From NCBI GenBank assembly GCA_964017235.1, contig OZ024929.1, positions 113,879,793-113,943,792 of the forward strand: a stretch of DNA of 64,000 bases, in the 5' to 3' direction. Both the position numbers and the translations under genes were made by a program. Positions 11,645 to 22,559 of the stretch are shown here, one piece after another; the first letter of the stretch is position 1; every line of letters starts with the position of its first letter. A model generated the notes under the pieces. It did not search any database. It had not been told where the DNA came from and saw nothing but the letters and a program-made list of their open reading frames with translations. Source of the stretch: Sabellastarte sp. h YS-2021. Its lineage: Eukaryota; Annelida; Polychaeta; Sabellida; Sabellidae.

Positions 11645-11800
11645 GGTCTATTTTTGCCTAGTGGTTAGCAAGTTTCGCATCTAATATCAGCTAGGCAGTC
11701 ACCTCTGTGTGGGTTCCACTTCCACAAGTGACAATGCTCTGACCTGTTGTCCATATATTACCCTGGCTATTGAACAGTACGTAAAACCCCAACTTTGAAC
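11645..11800 (+). mobile_element. tRNA-derived SINE, second family
   Basis: The A-box-like TGCCTAGTGGTTAGC (11655-11669) and B-box-like GGGTTCCACTTCC begin the unit. It then runs through CACAAGTG, CAATGCT, ACCTGTT, ACCCTGGCT, GAACAG and TAAAACCC. The same order is present in the fresher copy at 27360-27514, which supports the call. Confidence 0.7.
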
Positions 11801-12069
11801 TTTCTGTCTTATCTGTCAGAATTCCCAAAGCTTTTTACATAATCTTTCTTATTTCGACGGAGAAAATTATAAAAATCCGCTAAAGTTAGTGTCCATGTTT
11901 ATTTCCGGGACTGCCACATAAACTTCCACTATAAACTTCACTAAAAAGAGACTGCCCATACAGTCCTTTTTCTGTGTCAATGTTTCCTATTTTGACAGTT
12001 TATAATTTGTATCTTTATTAATCTGAAGGTAGGTTTTATTTTATTTATTCATACTATACACTAGTTGCA

Positions 12070-12905
12070 CGTCGCCGTTCCAATGTGGGTATCAAGATGT
12101 TTCGGTGTCAAGACGATTCGCCCCCTGAAACAATTCGCCCCTTAAAATTTTTTTCCTCTGAGCAATAGTAGTTAATTGGTAATAATTTCTACTGAATAAT
12201 ATGCAATAAATATGTGGTTTTTTTGCCACATGTTGGCTAGTTTTGTATAGTTGCAGGTGACAATGCAACTCAGCTGTACATAGAATAAAAGATAACCCAA
12301 CTATATAACAATATGCATTGTATTAGCTTCAAAATTACACATTTAAAATGACTAGTAGTCTAGTACTATGTATTGTTTACAGAATGGAAATAGACAGTAC
12401 ATTCATAAAAATCACCAAAGGTTTCCATAAAAAGGAGACAATCATCTTTAAAAATGGGGGCGAATTATCCTTAAAACAAGGGGCGAATCATCTGGAAAAA
12501 ATGGGGCGAATTGTCAGCATGGGCGAGTTGTCTCGAAATCGATGTTTCGACCCATCGGACGTTTTGACCTACGGGTACTATTATCAGGCAGTTCATAGCA
12601 CCCAAGTCATTAATATTCATGAGAAAATAGGACGACACAGATTTTCCCTGGTATTTCCTTGCAATATTTTATTAAATAGAAGCATGAACAATAATGAAAT
12701 ACTTTAAACTACAGAACTCACGGTCATAGCACCCAAGTCATCAATATTTATGACATGATTCGAGGACACATTTACCCTGGGATTTCCTTGCAATATTACA
12801 TAGCTTCCAAATTGGGTCAAATTGTCCAGCAAAAGTAGGTCGAAACATCTGGGAAAAAGCGGGTCGAAACGTCCGGAGGATCGAAACGTCTGGTAATCCC
12901 AAAGT
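12070..12905. mobile_element. Foldback element with GGGCGAAT-type arms
   Basis: The left arm (about 12070-12150) contains GACGATTCGCCCC and CAATTCGCCCC. The right side (12455-12600) has the inverted form, repeated: GGGGGCGAATTATC, GGGGCGAATCATC, GGGGCGAATTGTC, GGGCGAGTTGTC. A second right block at 12815-12905 is made of GGTCGAAACATC/GGTCGAAACGTC/GATCGAAACGTC units. Arms built of short direct units repeat the plan of the 1.75-kb element. The frame at 12348-12707 is arm sequence read through. Confidence 0.55.
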
Positions 12906-12959
12906 GTTATGCCAGTACGTATACTGTATGGTGCTTTACCATGTAATAGGCCCATTAAG

Positions 12960-13305
12960 CAAGAAGTAAAGTGTTTTTTAACAGAAAGCTTTACAAATTA
13001 ATAAGCACGTTTGGATACAATAAATGCATAACAGTTGCTTAACATTGGTAGTTTTATTGATATGTGCTGTAAAACGTGAATTTTTACTCTTAATGCCATA
13101 TTACGCATAATGGGGCGAAAATATGTGTTAGGCTGAAAAGAGGATTAAGTGGATATAAGAGCATCACTTTCGTTTTGTAAAAGATAAATGATGCTCTAAT
13201 GCTTATAATTTGACAAAACATTTTCACATTGTTGAAAAATAAAATATTTAGAAGTGAAATAAGTCTGTACGACTTCTGCTGTTGGGCCTTAGATCCCATC
13301 AGGGT
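12960..13305. other. AT-rich stretch, nothing recognised
   Basis: No supported feature was seen. Confidence 0.5.
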
Positions 13306-13310
13306 TCATT

Positions 13311-13877
13311 GCCGAGGTAACCACTGGTGTACAAGTTGCGTAAACCTGATAAATGTTAATATAATCTAGACATGGTTACCTCGGCTCTACTTTACTTGCA
13401 TGTAGAGCCGTTGCATGACCCCACATAGAACTGGAGATTTGCAAAAAATCTATATCTGTTGAATAAAACTTGAAAAAATGACTGAAAATGGCTTAATATA
13501 ATTAGAAACAGTTGATATTAAGCCAAGGACACAACAAATACAATACTTGTACAAAATATATGCTATTTAACACAGCTTTTATAATGAAAGAACTTTACAA
13601 ATTTTTGGAGAAATGGTCCAAAAACCCTGGTAAATCAGGAAATGTCATATTTTTTTTTTGTCAAACATGTTTGCATGTTGATTGATTGTTGAAGAAAATG
13701 AAACAAAATAGTTGTGGGAACAGTTAATTGTACACAGTTGTATGATATTTGTGTTTTATGCAAATCTCCAGTTCCATGTGGGGTCGTGCCACGGCTCTAC
13801 ATGCAAGTAAAGTAGAGCTGAGGTAACCATGTCTACATTATATTAACATTTATTAGGTTGACGAGCCGAGGTAACCA
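13311..13877. mobile_element. Long-inverted-repeat DNA element
   Basis: The arms are about 100 bp (13343-13443 and 13759-13860) and almost mirror each other. They include AATGTTAATATAAT, AGACATGGTTACCTC, TCTACTTTACTTGCATGTAG, AGCCG and ACTGGAGATTTGCA. Outside both arms lies the same direct phrase GCCGAGGTAACCA (13311-13323 and 13865-13877), which also pairs with the TGGTTACCTCGGC inside each arm, so each end folds on itself. The 315-bp centre is AT-rich with no transposase. Confidence 0.75.
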
Positions 13878-13894
13878 TGTCTAAATATAATGCT

Positions 13895-14590
13895 GCTGGT
13901 AACCAGATCATTCACACAAAAATGCATTCTCTTAAATATTCAGTGAAAAGGTGAACAGACAGGACAGAAAGACAGAAAAAAAACCCAATTAAAATAACCC
14001 TCTAATGTTGTTGTGCATTAATCATCTGTCTTCTGTATAAAACGCCTCTGTAGATATTCTACACAAGTACTAATTCGTTCGTTCCATGAGCTGTATTGTC
14101 TTCAGTCACAAACTACATCCATATTTGCAAATTGCAATATGGTTATTTACCGTATCCATTGTGGTTGAATTCACTAGATCATCTCGTTTTCTGCTGACCT
14201 TCACCTTTTCAAGTACTGCTCGTCAGCGGCTATTTAGAAGTTCTCTTCAAGAACTCCTGAAGTTCACCACACCTTCATTTGTAATATACCTTCTGAAAAC
14301 CATTTCCATTGATATCAGAACTAATTAAGCATGCCTAAAAGGGCACTTATTTGCTTTCACTTCAGTTTCACCGCTGCCACTACCGCGGCTGCATTATGGT
14401 GTCCCTTGAATCTTGAATATCTCCCTTATCATTGGATGTTTTCCATCCATATTCAGCAAATATTTACATTAGGAAAATTTTTCCACATGCTTAAATCTAA
14501 TCTTTGATCTTTATCAAGGTCATATGACCAGAAAATAGTATTTTGGATACACCCGCCCGTCATAGCCGCTTAGCAAAATCTACTAACCAC
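13895..14590. other. No recognised gene
   Basis: A frame at 14086-14328 has no recognisable domain or splice context. No repeat partner was found. Confidence 0.5.
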
Positions 14591-14599
14591 ATAGGCTTG

Positions 14600-15450
14600 G
14601 GGGTGGACATATTATTTTTGCTTTTTCCGACGTCCGGACGCTTGGTTTCCGCTCACATGGCGGCCATTTTGAATTTTCAAATTTTTGCCAAAAATGGCAA
14701 AACACAAATTTGCTTGTATCTCCTTAACCGTGCGAGATAGAGCGATTTTGTCGAAATTTTCGACCCACAGGGTATTTGAAAAATGTACTCTTGGCAATTT
14801 TCAAAAAATTTTCCCCTCCCCAAAAATGGCGGCCATTTTGAATTTTCGAATTTTGGCCAAAAAAGGCAAAACACAAATTTGCTTCTATCTCCTTAACCAT
14901 GCGAGATAGAGCCATTTCGTCGAAATTTTCGACCCACAGGGTATCTGAGAAATGTACTCTTGGCAATTTTCAAAAAAATTTTCCTCTTCCCAAAAATGGC
15001 GGCCATTTTCAATTTTTGAATTTTTGCAAAAAATGACAATACACAACTTTGCTACTATCTCCTTAGCCGTGCGAGATAGAGTGATTTCGTCGAAATTTTC
15101 GACCCACAGGGTATCTGAGAAATGTACTCTTGGCAATTTGCAAAAAAAATTCCTCTTCCCACATATGGCGGCCATTTTGAATTTTCGAATTTTTGTCAAA
15201 TATCGGAAAAAAACAAATTTGCTTCTATCTCCTTAACCGTGCAAGATAGAACGATTTTGTCGAAATTTTCGACCCACAGGGTATCTGAGCAATGTACTCT
15301 TGGCAATTAAAAAACAATTTTCCTCTTCCCAAAAATGGCGGCCATTTTGAATTTTTGCCAAAAATTGAAAAACAGAAATTTGCTTCTATCTCCTTAACCA
15401 TGCAAGATAGAGTGATTTTGTCGAAATTATTGACCCAACCAATGCAAAAA
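14600..15450. repeat. Tandem array, about 170-bp unit, about 5 copies (family A)
   Basis: AAAATGGCGGCCATTTT recurs near 14655, 14824, 14995, 15164 and 15335, giving a period of about 168-171 bp. Each unit then carries CAAATTTGCT, TATCTCCTTAACC, GCGAGATAGAG, GTCGAAATTTTCGACCCACA, GGGTAT and AATGTACTCTTGGCAATT. The GCC-centred segment is an odd palindrome (AAAATGGC, G, GCCATTTT). All frames on both strands here are array read-through. Family B at 35262-35500 is a diverged relative. Confidence 0.85.
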
Positions 15451-15537
15451 GGCATGAAGTTGAAATAATTTACATGTATACTGATAAGTATTTAAGCATC
15501 ATTGATATATTTTACAAATGAAACAGGGTCTTGTAAG

Positions 15538-15907
15538 TAGTGCTGGGACGAGTTGAGTGAAGCTCAACAATTAGGGGTAACATCGATCTGTACAAGTGCA
15601 ACTCGAGTTTTTTAAAACGTCAATATTTAAAGCTGACACTTCACCAACACAATGTAAATATCCAATATTTTCAAAAATGTATTGTATTTTTACTTAATTC
15701 TGGCTTAAATCAATGAAGATTTAACATAAATTATATCGCGAAAACCATTTCCAGGTCAAAGTTTTGGCTAATGTACGGTTATGTAAAATATTTTCCAAAT
15801 TAATGGCTAACAAATGATCCCAAAAATTACTCGAGTTTAACTCGAGTTCAACTCACTTCTAACAGGTGATACTCAATCTGCCATTTTAGCTGGCGATCCC
15901 ACCACTA
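15538..15907. mobile_element. hAT-type MITE with 8-bp target duplication
   Basis: The termini are TAGTGCTGGGACGA on the left and GATCCCACCACTA on the right, which reads TAGTGGTGGGATC inverted. They are flanked by the exact 8-bp repeat CTTGTAAG (15530-15537 and 15908-15915). An 8-bp duplication and TAGTG ends are typical of hAT. The interior carries ACTCGAGTT(T/C)AACTCGAGTT-type palindromes and no transposase. Confidence 0.85.
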
Positions 15908-15915
15908 CTTGTAAG

Positions 15916-16190
15916 ACTACTGTACAATTTTTGCAAAAGGTTCATGGGGTGGATATTACACATGATAATGTGTGTTCTTCTATTCTATCCTGTTTCTATA
16001 TATATGTCGCAGCTACTGTCAACAGGGCGTCCTATTTCTAGTTTCATACACACATTCATACTATCAAGAACGGAAGCTGATTACATTTTGGGAGTGATCT
16101 GTTTCAAAATTGACTGTTTTATGAGTCATTTTCCCATAGGTTACCAACCAGAAACCTTAAAATTCATGTAAACCCCTTATTATATACTTA
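15916..16190. other. No recognised gene
   Basis: A short AT-rich spacer between the hAT MITE and array E. The frame at 15944-16171 is not recognisable. Confidence 0.5.
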
Positions 16191-16194
16191 AGTA

Positions 16195-16650
16195 TTGCAT
16201 TTAGAGCCATGAAAGGTATTGGGAGGTAGAAAGAAGCCATATGTGGAGGGTCTTAGAAAGCAAGTGAAATTCTCCCACCCCTATCCCAAGCTGGAATCAT
16301 AAAATAGCAGATTTTGCCATTTTGCCCTCTATCTCCCTTATTATTGCTTTTACAAGTTTGGAATGTATTAAGAAATATTGGGAAACCATATGAGGAGAGT
16401 CTATACAGCCTGTCAAATTTACCCTGAGCCCCCTTATGGGCTAAGCTGGGGTTATGAAATAGCAGATTTTGTCTTTTTGCCTTATATCGCCTTTGTTATT
16501 GCTTTTACGATTTTAGAATGTATTAAGAGGTATTGGGAAACCGTATGTGGAGAGAGTATATAGCCGGTCTACCCCCTGACCCCCTTATGGGTCAAATCAA
16601 ACTGGGGTTATAAAATAGGAGATTTTTTTTGTTTTTCCTTTATATCTCCT
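16195..16650. repeat. Tandem array, about 154-bp unit, under 3 copies (family E)
   Basis: AAATAGCAGATTTTG at about 16302 and 16457, and ATAGGAGATTTTTT near 16614, mark a period of about 154 bp. Units share CCTTATGGG, AAACTGGGGTTAT, TATCTCC.TTATTATTGCTTTTAC, GAATGTATTAAGA, TATTGGGAAACC and TATGTGGAG. The TATCTC..TTATTATTG phrase matches TAACTCGCTTATTATTGG in family D, so the two families are related there. Confidence 0.75.
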
Positions 16651-16941
16651 TAAAGGAGACTCTTATATTATTGTACACACGAAAAGCAAGGATACTAATC
16701 ATACTATGGATCATGCACGGTTATCATCCTCGTCCGTATACGCGTCCACAGAGATTTTTTGTGTACACATTTCTTTTGGGATTTCTTTTAAACTTGGCAA
16801 GTGGCTTGCTATGGCAGAGATCTGGCCACCCTATTCCTTTGGTAGCCCAGGAGTGAAAATTATGCTCCGGGGAGTCCAAAATATCAAAAAGTTTGATTAT
16901 TGCTTATATTCAAGCTATAGAGCACAGTTTCTTTCAGATTT

Positions 16942-17880
16942 ATTATCTCTGGCCGGGCTTTAGCCCGTCAGGGAGATTATAAAATGCATAATGTGTGTGC
17001 GTTTGTGCATTAGTGTGTCACGCAGATTTCTCCAAAACTACTACAGCTACAGATTTTTTGTAAATTAATTGTCCCAATGAATTTTCATGCCCTCGAAAAT
17101 TTTGTTGGTTTTGTGGACTTGGGCCTAAAGGTAAGCGAGTAATATCAATATTCGCTACTTTGGGTAAAGGACTCATAACTCAAAAACCATTGGAGTTAGA
17201 GCTTTTTCTTCAAATATGTTGTTCAGCTACTTTGTCCTTAGCTACAAGGTGGTACATAGTTTGGACGTCCATTGCGTGCCATAAGTGAGTAATAACTATT
17301 TTCTTATTTGTAGCAAAAACTGACAGAAGTAATTGTCAAATATCTTCAAAAGTATTAAAGTTAGGCAAATCTTTTCAAGTATGTTATTCATCTAGTTTTT
17401 GGCAAGCTATCACACAGTAAAGTTTTAGACCTGTTGCACATTGGATAGCTGAGAAATAGCTACTTTGACATTCTGACATTGTGCCTCCATCTCACAAGAA
17501 AATGTATATAACACTATCTTTAGTACATCTAATTTATATGGCGGGAGATAATTGTTTGCGTCAGAATGCTTGTTTTATATTTAGTTTGTGAATTGGTGGG
17601 TATGATGTCTCACCACCCTCTGGGATCAAAACCAAGCAAGTAATAACTATTTTAAGCCCAGGAGTCAAAATTGTGCTCTGGGGAGTTAAAAACATCAAAC
17701 ATTTCAACTAGTAACTTGAAAACTATTACATTTAGTGAATTTTGTTTGAATGTGTTATTCAGTTACTTTTGGGTCAGCTCTAACATAGTGAAATTGCAGA
17801 CCTGTAGCTCATTGCATGGCCGAGTAATAGCCACTTTGAGGTTCTCACTGTTGAGTAAATCAGTTGTAACTTGAAAACTA
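16942..17880. repeat. Element with 5' hairpin and degenerate about 180-bp repeats (family F)
   Basis: The hairpin at 16942-16980 has arms ATTATCTCTGGCCGGGC and GCCCGTCAGGGAGATTAT around a short loop. After it come degenerate units, each with a line such as TAACTCAAAAACCATTGGAG followed by TTAGAG, then TTTGT/CTTCAA, ATGT.GTTATTCA and AGCTACTTTTGG (near 17165, 17340 and 17715). A separate phrase, GCCCAGGAGTGAAAATTATG / GCCCAGGAGTCAAAATTGTG, occurs at 16847 and 17656. The right end runs directly into family D units. Confidence 0.6.
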
Positions 17881-18290
17881 TTGCAAAAGTGCTTATAACT
17901 CGCTTATTATTGGTCCTAGATGTTGGCAATATGAAACCAATCTATAAGAAATCATGGGTTAGGAATCTTCTGATGAGGTCAGATTTCAGGCCCCTCCTTC
18001 AAGGTCAAACGAGGATTGCCAAAGTTAGCAGTACTTATAACTCGCTTATTATTGGTCCCAGAGGTTTGCAAAGTGAAACCAACTTATAGGAAATCATGGG
18101 CTAGGAATCTTTTGATGTGGTCAGATTTGACCTTGGGTCCCTCCTTCAAGGTCAAACGAGGATAGTCAAACTTAAAAGTGCTTATAACTCACTTATTCTT
18201 GGTCCTATAGGTTTGCAATGTGAAACCAACTTATAGGTAATCATGGGCTGGGAATCTTGTGATGTGGTCAGATTTGACCTTGAATATTTG
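17880..18290. repeat. Short tandem array of the about 147-bp unit (family D, copy 1)
   Basis: ATAACTCGCTTATTATTGGT (or a close variant) occurs at about 17896, 18037 and 18184. The same unit forms the longer array at 28325-29200. Each unit has AAATCATGGG.TAGGAATCTT, GATGTGGTCAGATTTGACCT and CCTCCTTCAAGGTCAAACGA. Confidence 0.8.
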
Positions 18291-18575
18291 AATATTTTAT
18301 TTGGAAATATTGCTGGAAATCCCACAGAATTCCATGACCTCATGATTTCTAATTTACATATTTTATTTTAAAATATTGCTGGGAATACAAGACATGATAT
18401 TGTGATATTTTTACTATTATCCTCTAAATATGAGGTCTCGGTCGAAGCAGCATTTTTATTTAAAATATTGAAATGATGAGTGAAAAAATGCTGTGAAAAT
18501 CGATTGGATAATAGTGGGAGAAATGTTTTTTTGTGTGAAAATAATCTGGTAATCATACTGTTGGTAAATACATTT
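18290..18575. other. AT-rich spacer with weak short repeats
   Basis: AATATTGCTGG.AATAC/CCC phrases at about 18305 and 18373 suggest a degenerate direct repeat related to one at about 22150-22310. Nothing coding was seen. Confidence 0.35.
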
Positions 18576-18581
18576 TGCCCC

Positions 18582-19735
18582 ACAGCCCTTAAGGGCTGTC
18601 AGGGTATTGTTTTTACCCATGGTGTTCGGATGGGCAGGCGGGCGAGCGGTAACTGTAAGATGTAGGAAGTTGATACTTGGTAGGGGCATTGGTTAGGGGG
18701 TGTAGGTGTGCAACATCATGGTGTGACCTTGATTTAACATTTGACCTTGCCGCAGTGACCTTGAGTTTGAAAATTTTGTCCGGGCTATATCTCGGAAACC
18801 ATAGACTTGCTAGACTTGCAAGTCTTTGTATTTTTATTCCACCAAATCTGACATACATGGAATCATTATGAACCCATCATGATGGGTGGGGAAATTACTG
18901 AGGGATGAAATACAAATGTCAGCCCCACATTCTGGCCAAAAAGTCATTCAGTCCTCATATAATACCTAAGATAAAAGGACTTGAGGAAAGTCTAGTGTAG
19001 GAAGTTGATACTTGGTAGGGACATTGGTTGGTGGTGTAGGTGTGCAACATCATGGTGTGACCTTTATTTGACCTTTGACCTTGTTGTAGTGACCTTGACC
19101 TATAAAATCTTGTCCGGGCTATATCTCGGAAACCGTAAGCTGTAGGAAGTTGATTACTTGGTAGGGACATTGGTTAGGGGGTGTAGCTGTGCAACATTAT
19201 GGTGTGACCCTTATTTGACCTTTGACCTGGCCGTATTGACCTTGACCTATAAAATCTTGTCTGGGCCATATCTCAGAAAGCGTAAGGTGTAGGAAGTTGA
19301 TACTTAGTAGGGACATTGGTTGGGGGTTGCAGGTGTGCAACGTCATGGTGTGACCTTAATTTGACATTTGACCTTGCCGTAGTGACCTTGACCTTTAAAA
19401 TTTTGCCCAGGCAATATCTCTGAAACTGTAAGGTGTAGGAAGTTGATAGTTGGTAGGGACATTGCTTAGGGGTTGTAGGTGTGCATCATAGTTTTTAGTT
19501 TACTGATTAATGCTGTCATCTTGCTATTGAATTGTCTTGTTTTAATACTTTATCTTTACATACAATTTTTAGATGTTATTTTCTCTACCTAAACATCATT
19601 TGGAATTTAATATAATTGACACTACTCTAAAAGTATCCCGATCTTTGTACTGTTTCGCTACTTCTATATCTCATGGTGTTGAAAACTATTTCTCCAGGCT
19701 GTGAGGTACGGGCATCTCTGATGCTATTTTTATGC
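18582..19735. mobile_element. Minisatellite-bearing element, family C copy 1 (HINE/pearl-like)
   Basis: It opens with GCCCCACAGCCC, a palindrome CAGCCCTTAAGGGCTG and TCAGGGTATTGTTTT. A GC-rich stretch (GGGCAGGCGGGCGAGCGG) follows, then units of about 148 bp from about 18650 to 19480. Each unit contains GGTGTAGGAAGTTGATACTT, GGTAGGGACATTGG, GTGTGCAACATCATGGTGTG, ACCTTGATTTGACC, TTGACCTATAAAATCTTG and GGGCTATATCTC. The right end is CAGGCTGTGAGGTA plus a small hairpin GCATC-TCT-GATGC and T-rich DNA. It has no protein gene. The class assignment is by architecture only. Confidence 0.7.
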
Positions 19736-20023
19736 TTTATTTTTACATGATATCCACAAAATGATATATCTTTACAATTTCATTGTTACTTGTCATAATG
19801 CAGCTACTCAAATTTGTTACCCACCCAAGTAAGTCACCTTTTTCAAATGACAAGGTTGATCCACGGCATCATGGATTATAAGATTTACCTTATTTCCCCG
19901 GCATCCTAAAATATACTTGTATTAGCATTATTTGAGTGACTAATATGAGAATATATAGGAAGTCATTGAATCATGGGGGGGGGTTTCAAAGCAATATTTT
20001 AATATGTTGATAAAATGCTGCAT
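19736..20023. other. Spacer between two family C copies
   Basis: AT-rich, with a short G run at 19976-19983. No supported feature was seen. Confidence 0.5.
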
Positions 20024-21960
20024 TTTACCTCACAGCCCGTAAGGGTTGTCAGGGTATTGTTTTCATCCATGGGCGGGTGGGTGGCAAGAAAAGTTTGTCT
20101 GGGCTGCATCTCAGTAACTGTAACGTGTAGCAAGTTGATATTTGATAGGGACATTGGTTGGGGGGTGTAGGTGTGCAACGTCATTATGTGACCTTGATCT
20201 GACCTTTGACCTTGTGGTAGTGACCTTGAATTTGAAAATCTTGTCCGGGCTATATCTTGGAAACCTTAAGGTGTAGAAAGTTGATACTTGGTAGGGACAT
20301 TGGTTAGGGTTTTTTGTGTGTGCAATGTCATGGTGTGATCTTTATTTGACCTTGACCTATAAAATCTTTTCCAGGCTATATCTTGAAAACCGAAAGGTGT
20401 AGGAAGTTGATACTTGGTGGGGACATTAGTTGTAGGTGGTAGGTGTGCAACATCATTGTGTGACCCTGATTTGACCTTTGTCCTTGCAATAGTGACCTTG
20501 CCTATAAAATCTTGTTCAGGCTATATCTCAGAAACCATAAGGTGTATCCATTTGATACTTGATAGCGACATTGATTGGGGGTTGTAGGTGTGCAACATCA
20601 TGGTGTGATCTTGGTTTGACCTTTGACTTTGTCATATTTACCATGAGTTTTAAAATCTTGTCTAGGCTCTTGAATTCTGTAAGGTGTAGAAGGTAGACAC
20701 TGGGTAGGGACATTGGCTTGAGGGTGTAGGTGTGCATCATGGTGTGACTTTAACTTTGGCTCTGCCAAAGTGTGTTCACCTGCTATACTTGAGACATGTT
20801 TCTCTTATGACAAAAATCTATGGATTGCTGCAACTAATTATATATGTACTTTTACATAATTGTGCTATTTCCATTGACATCTGTTCCCCAGTTAATAAAT
20901 TTTACAGAGTCATAATTTTAAGTTTACTGATTAATGCTGTCATCTTGCTGTTGAATTGTCTTGTTTTAATACTTCATACTAGTGATCTCAGCAGGTATCC
21001 GAATATCCAGGTACCCGACCCCTGAATATTTACCCGAATCCGAAATCACATACCTGAGTACCCGAATCTAAGCTTTATTGCTGTCAATATCGCCCACGTT
21101 GGCTGACCGAGTATAGATATATCTCGACTTCATAAATTCACCAAAAAATTAAACTATTCAATTAAAATGCATATGAATATTGTTTTCTCACCCTTGTACA
21201 CTATTTATAGTATTATATTTGTCTTTTATTTTGGTTGTTTATGCACTGTCAAATGCCGGACCTCTTTGAAAATCGTCAGTATATTAACACAGTTACCTAA
21301 TTCCGAGTACATAAAATGCTGTATATTTGGCCATATAGCAGCATGCACTCCTTACATATATAAAGCACAATATTGTCATACAGTAGTTGATCATTTTACA
21401 TCAATAAAATTCACTTACGCACCTGAAAAGAAAATTAAAGTGTAAATTCCGAAACTACATTCGAGCAATAGTGTGATGCTTTCTTGATAGGTCATGTGAT
21501 TCCATTTTTATGGACACTGCAATAAACAAACAACCGTGCAAATACAGAAGTCTACTTTATTTAACATTTCTTCCGTGTCCTACTGTTTTGAATGCAAAAA
21601 TGGTGGCCGACAAAGAATAAAGCAAATGGTTGGATCGCAGTTTTTGTGTAAGTTCAAGTTTGTAAATGTAGAGAGTTTTGTAGCATCAGCTATTATCGCC
21701 CATTGGCGCGAGTACCCGGGTACCCGCCTGTTGAAATCACTACCTACCCGGTCCCAGTAAAAAGGGTATATTGAGAACACTACTTCATACATATATTTTC
21801 TTTCACTTAGACATTATTTTCTCTACTTAAACAGTATTTGGACCTTTATATGACTGACACTGCTCTGCAAGTATCCCAATCTTTATACTGTTTCACTACT
21901 TCTATATCTTGTTGAAAACTATTTCCCCAGGCTGTGGGGTATGGGCATCTCTGATGCTAT
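20024..21960. mobile_element. Family C copy 2, split by a hAT MITE
   Basis: It has the same plan as copy 1: ACCTCACAGCCCGTAAGGG start, a GGGCGGGTGGGTGG tract, and about 148-bp units from about 20090 to 20750. The tail contains CTGTTGAATTGTCTTGTTTT and TATTTTCTCTACTTAAACA and ends CAGGCTGTGGGGTATGG, then GCATC-TCT-GATGC. The tail is interrupted at 20980-21782 by a hAT element. Removing that insert restores the order seen in copy 3 (62040-62110). Confidence 0.7.
20980..21782. mobile_element. Non-autonomous hAT element nested in family C copy 2
   Basis: The ends are TAGTGATCTCAGCAGGTATC and, inverted on the right, TAGTGTTCTCAATATACCC. They are flanked by the exact 8-bp repeat CTTCATAC (20972-20979 and 21783-21790). 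Subterminal blocks on both sides are rich in GGTACCCG/TACCCGAAT phrases. Frames at 21167-21445 and 21536-21760 show no transposase features, so it depends on a transposase supplied elsewhere. Confidence 0.85.
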
Positions 21961-21969
21961 TTTTACAAT

Positions 21970-22540
21970 TCTAACATTCGATTTACATTTAATTCGCGAC
22001 CACAGCATCTCACTACCAGTAACTCACAACCACATATCACTAGCTAGCCACCTGAATAAATAGTGGTTAATATTGAAAAGTATAAGCAAATATCAATATG
22101 TACACAATAAAATATTTAAAACAGAATATATGGAGGACATTTATTTCTATTACTAGACTATCATTAGGAAACCCCGCTGAATTCCATGGCAACACACTGG
22201 TAGAAGTCTGTGACTTATTTGATCTTCAAGCACTAGCAGTACTTGTATTTATAAAATATTGTTGTGGAACCCCACAGATTTCTGTGACCTTGAATACTTT
22301 GTTGATTTTATTTTACTGTCAATGACAGACAACTGTTTGTGAAATAAGAATGCCATGTACACAGAAATTGAACAAAAGAAAAAAATAAAATATTGGTAAA
22401 TTATTTATTGTATCCTATTTATTCTTGTGAAATAAACAACATATTGTCGAAAGCCGGCAATACAAGGATATGTATTAATTGGTAGTGAGATGTGGTAACG
22501 AGAATATGGTAGCAAGTTGCCATGGTTGTGAGTTCTGCAT
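21970..22540. other. Degenerate repeat-like DNA
   Basis: TCTCACTACCAGTAACTCAC (about 22006) and GGTAGTGAGATGTGGTAACG (about 22482) are weakly inverted. GGAAACCCCGCTGAATTCCA (22160) resembles GGAAATCCCACAGAATTCCA (18313). These may be remains of an old element. No gene was seen. Confidence 0.3.
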
Positions 22541-22559
22541 TATCTACAAACTGAACAAT

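Noticed and set aside
12348-12707. 119-residue plus-strand frame
   Set aside because: Much of it is the GGGCGAAT arm of a foldback element.
14600-15450. CRISPR-like array
   Set aside because: The units are contiguous satellite-type repeats with no short-repeat/unique-spacer alternation, and the context is eukaryotic.
21536-21760. 74-residue frame as a hAT transposase remnant
   Set aside because: None of the hAT dimerisation or catalytic signatures is visible. It is non-coding MITE interior.
21998-22540. Foldback element from a weak inverted pair
   Set aside because: Only two short blocks match and their internal order is not mirrored cleanly. Kept only as a low-confidence note.
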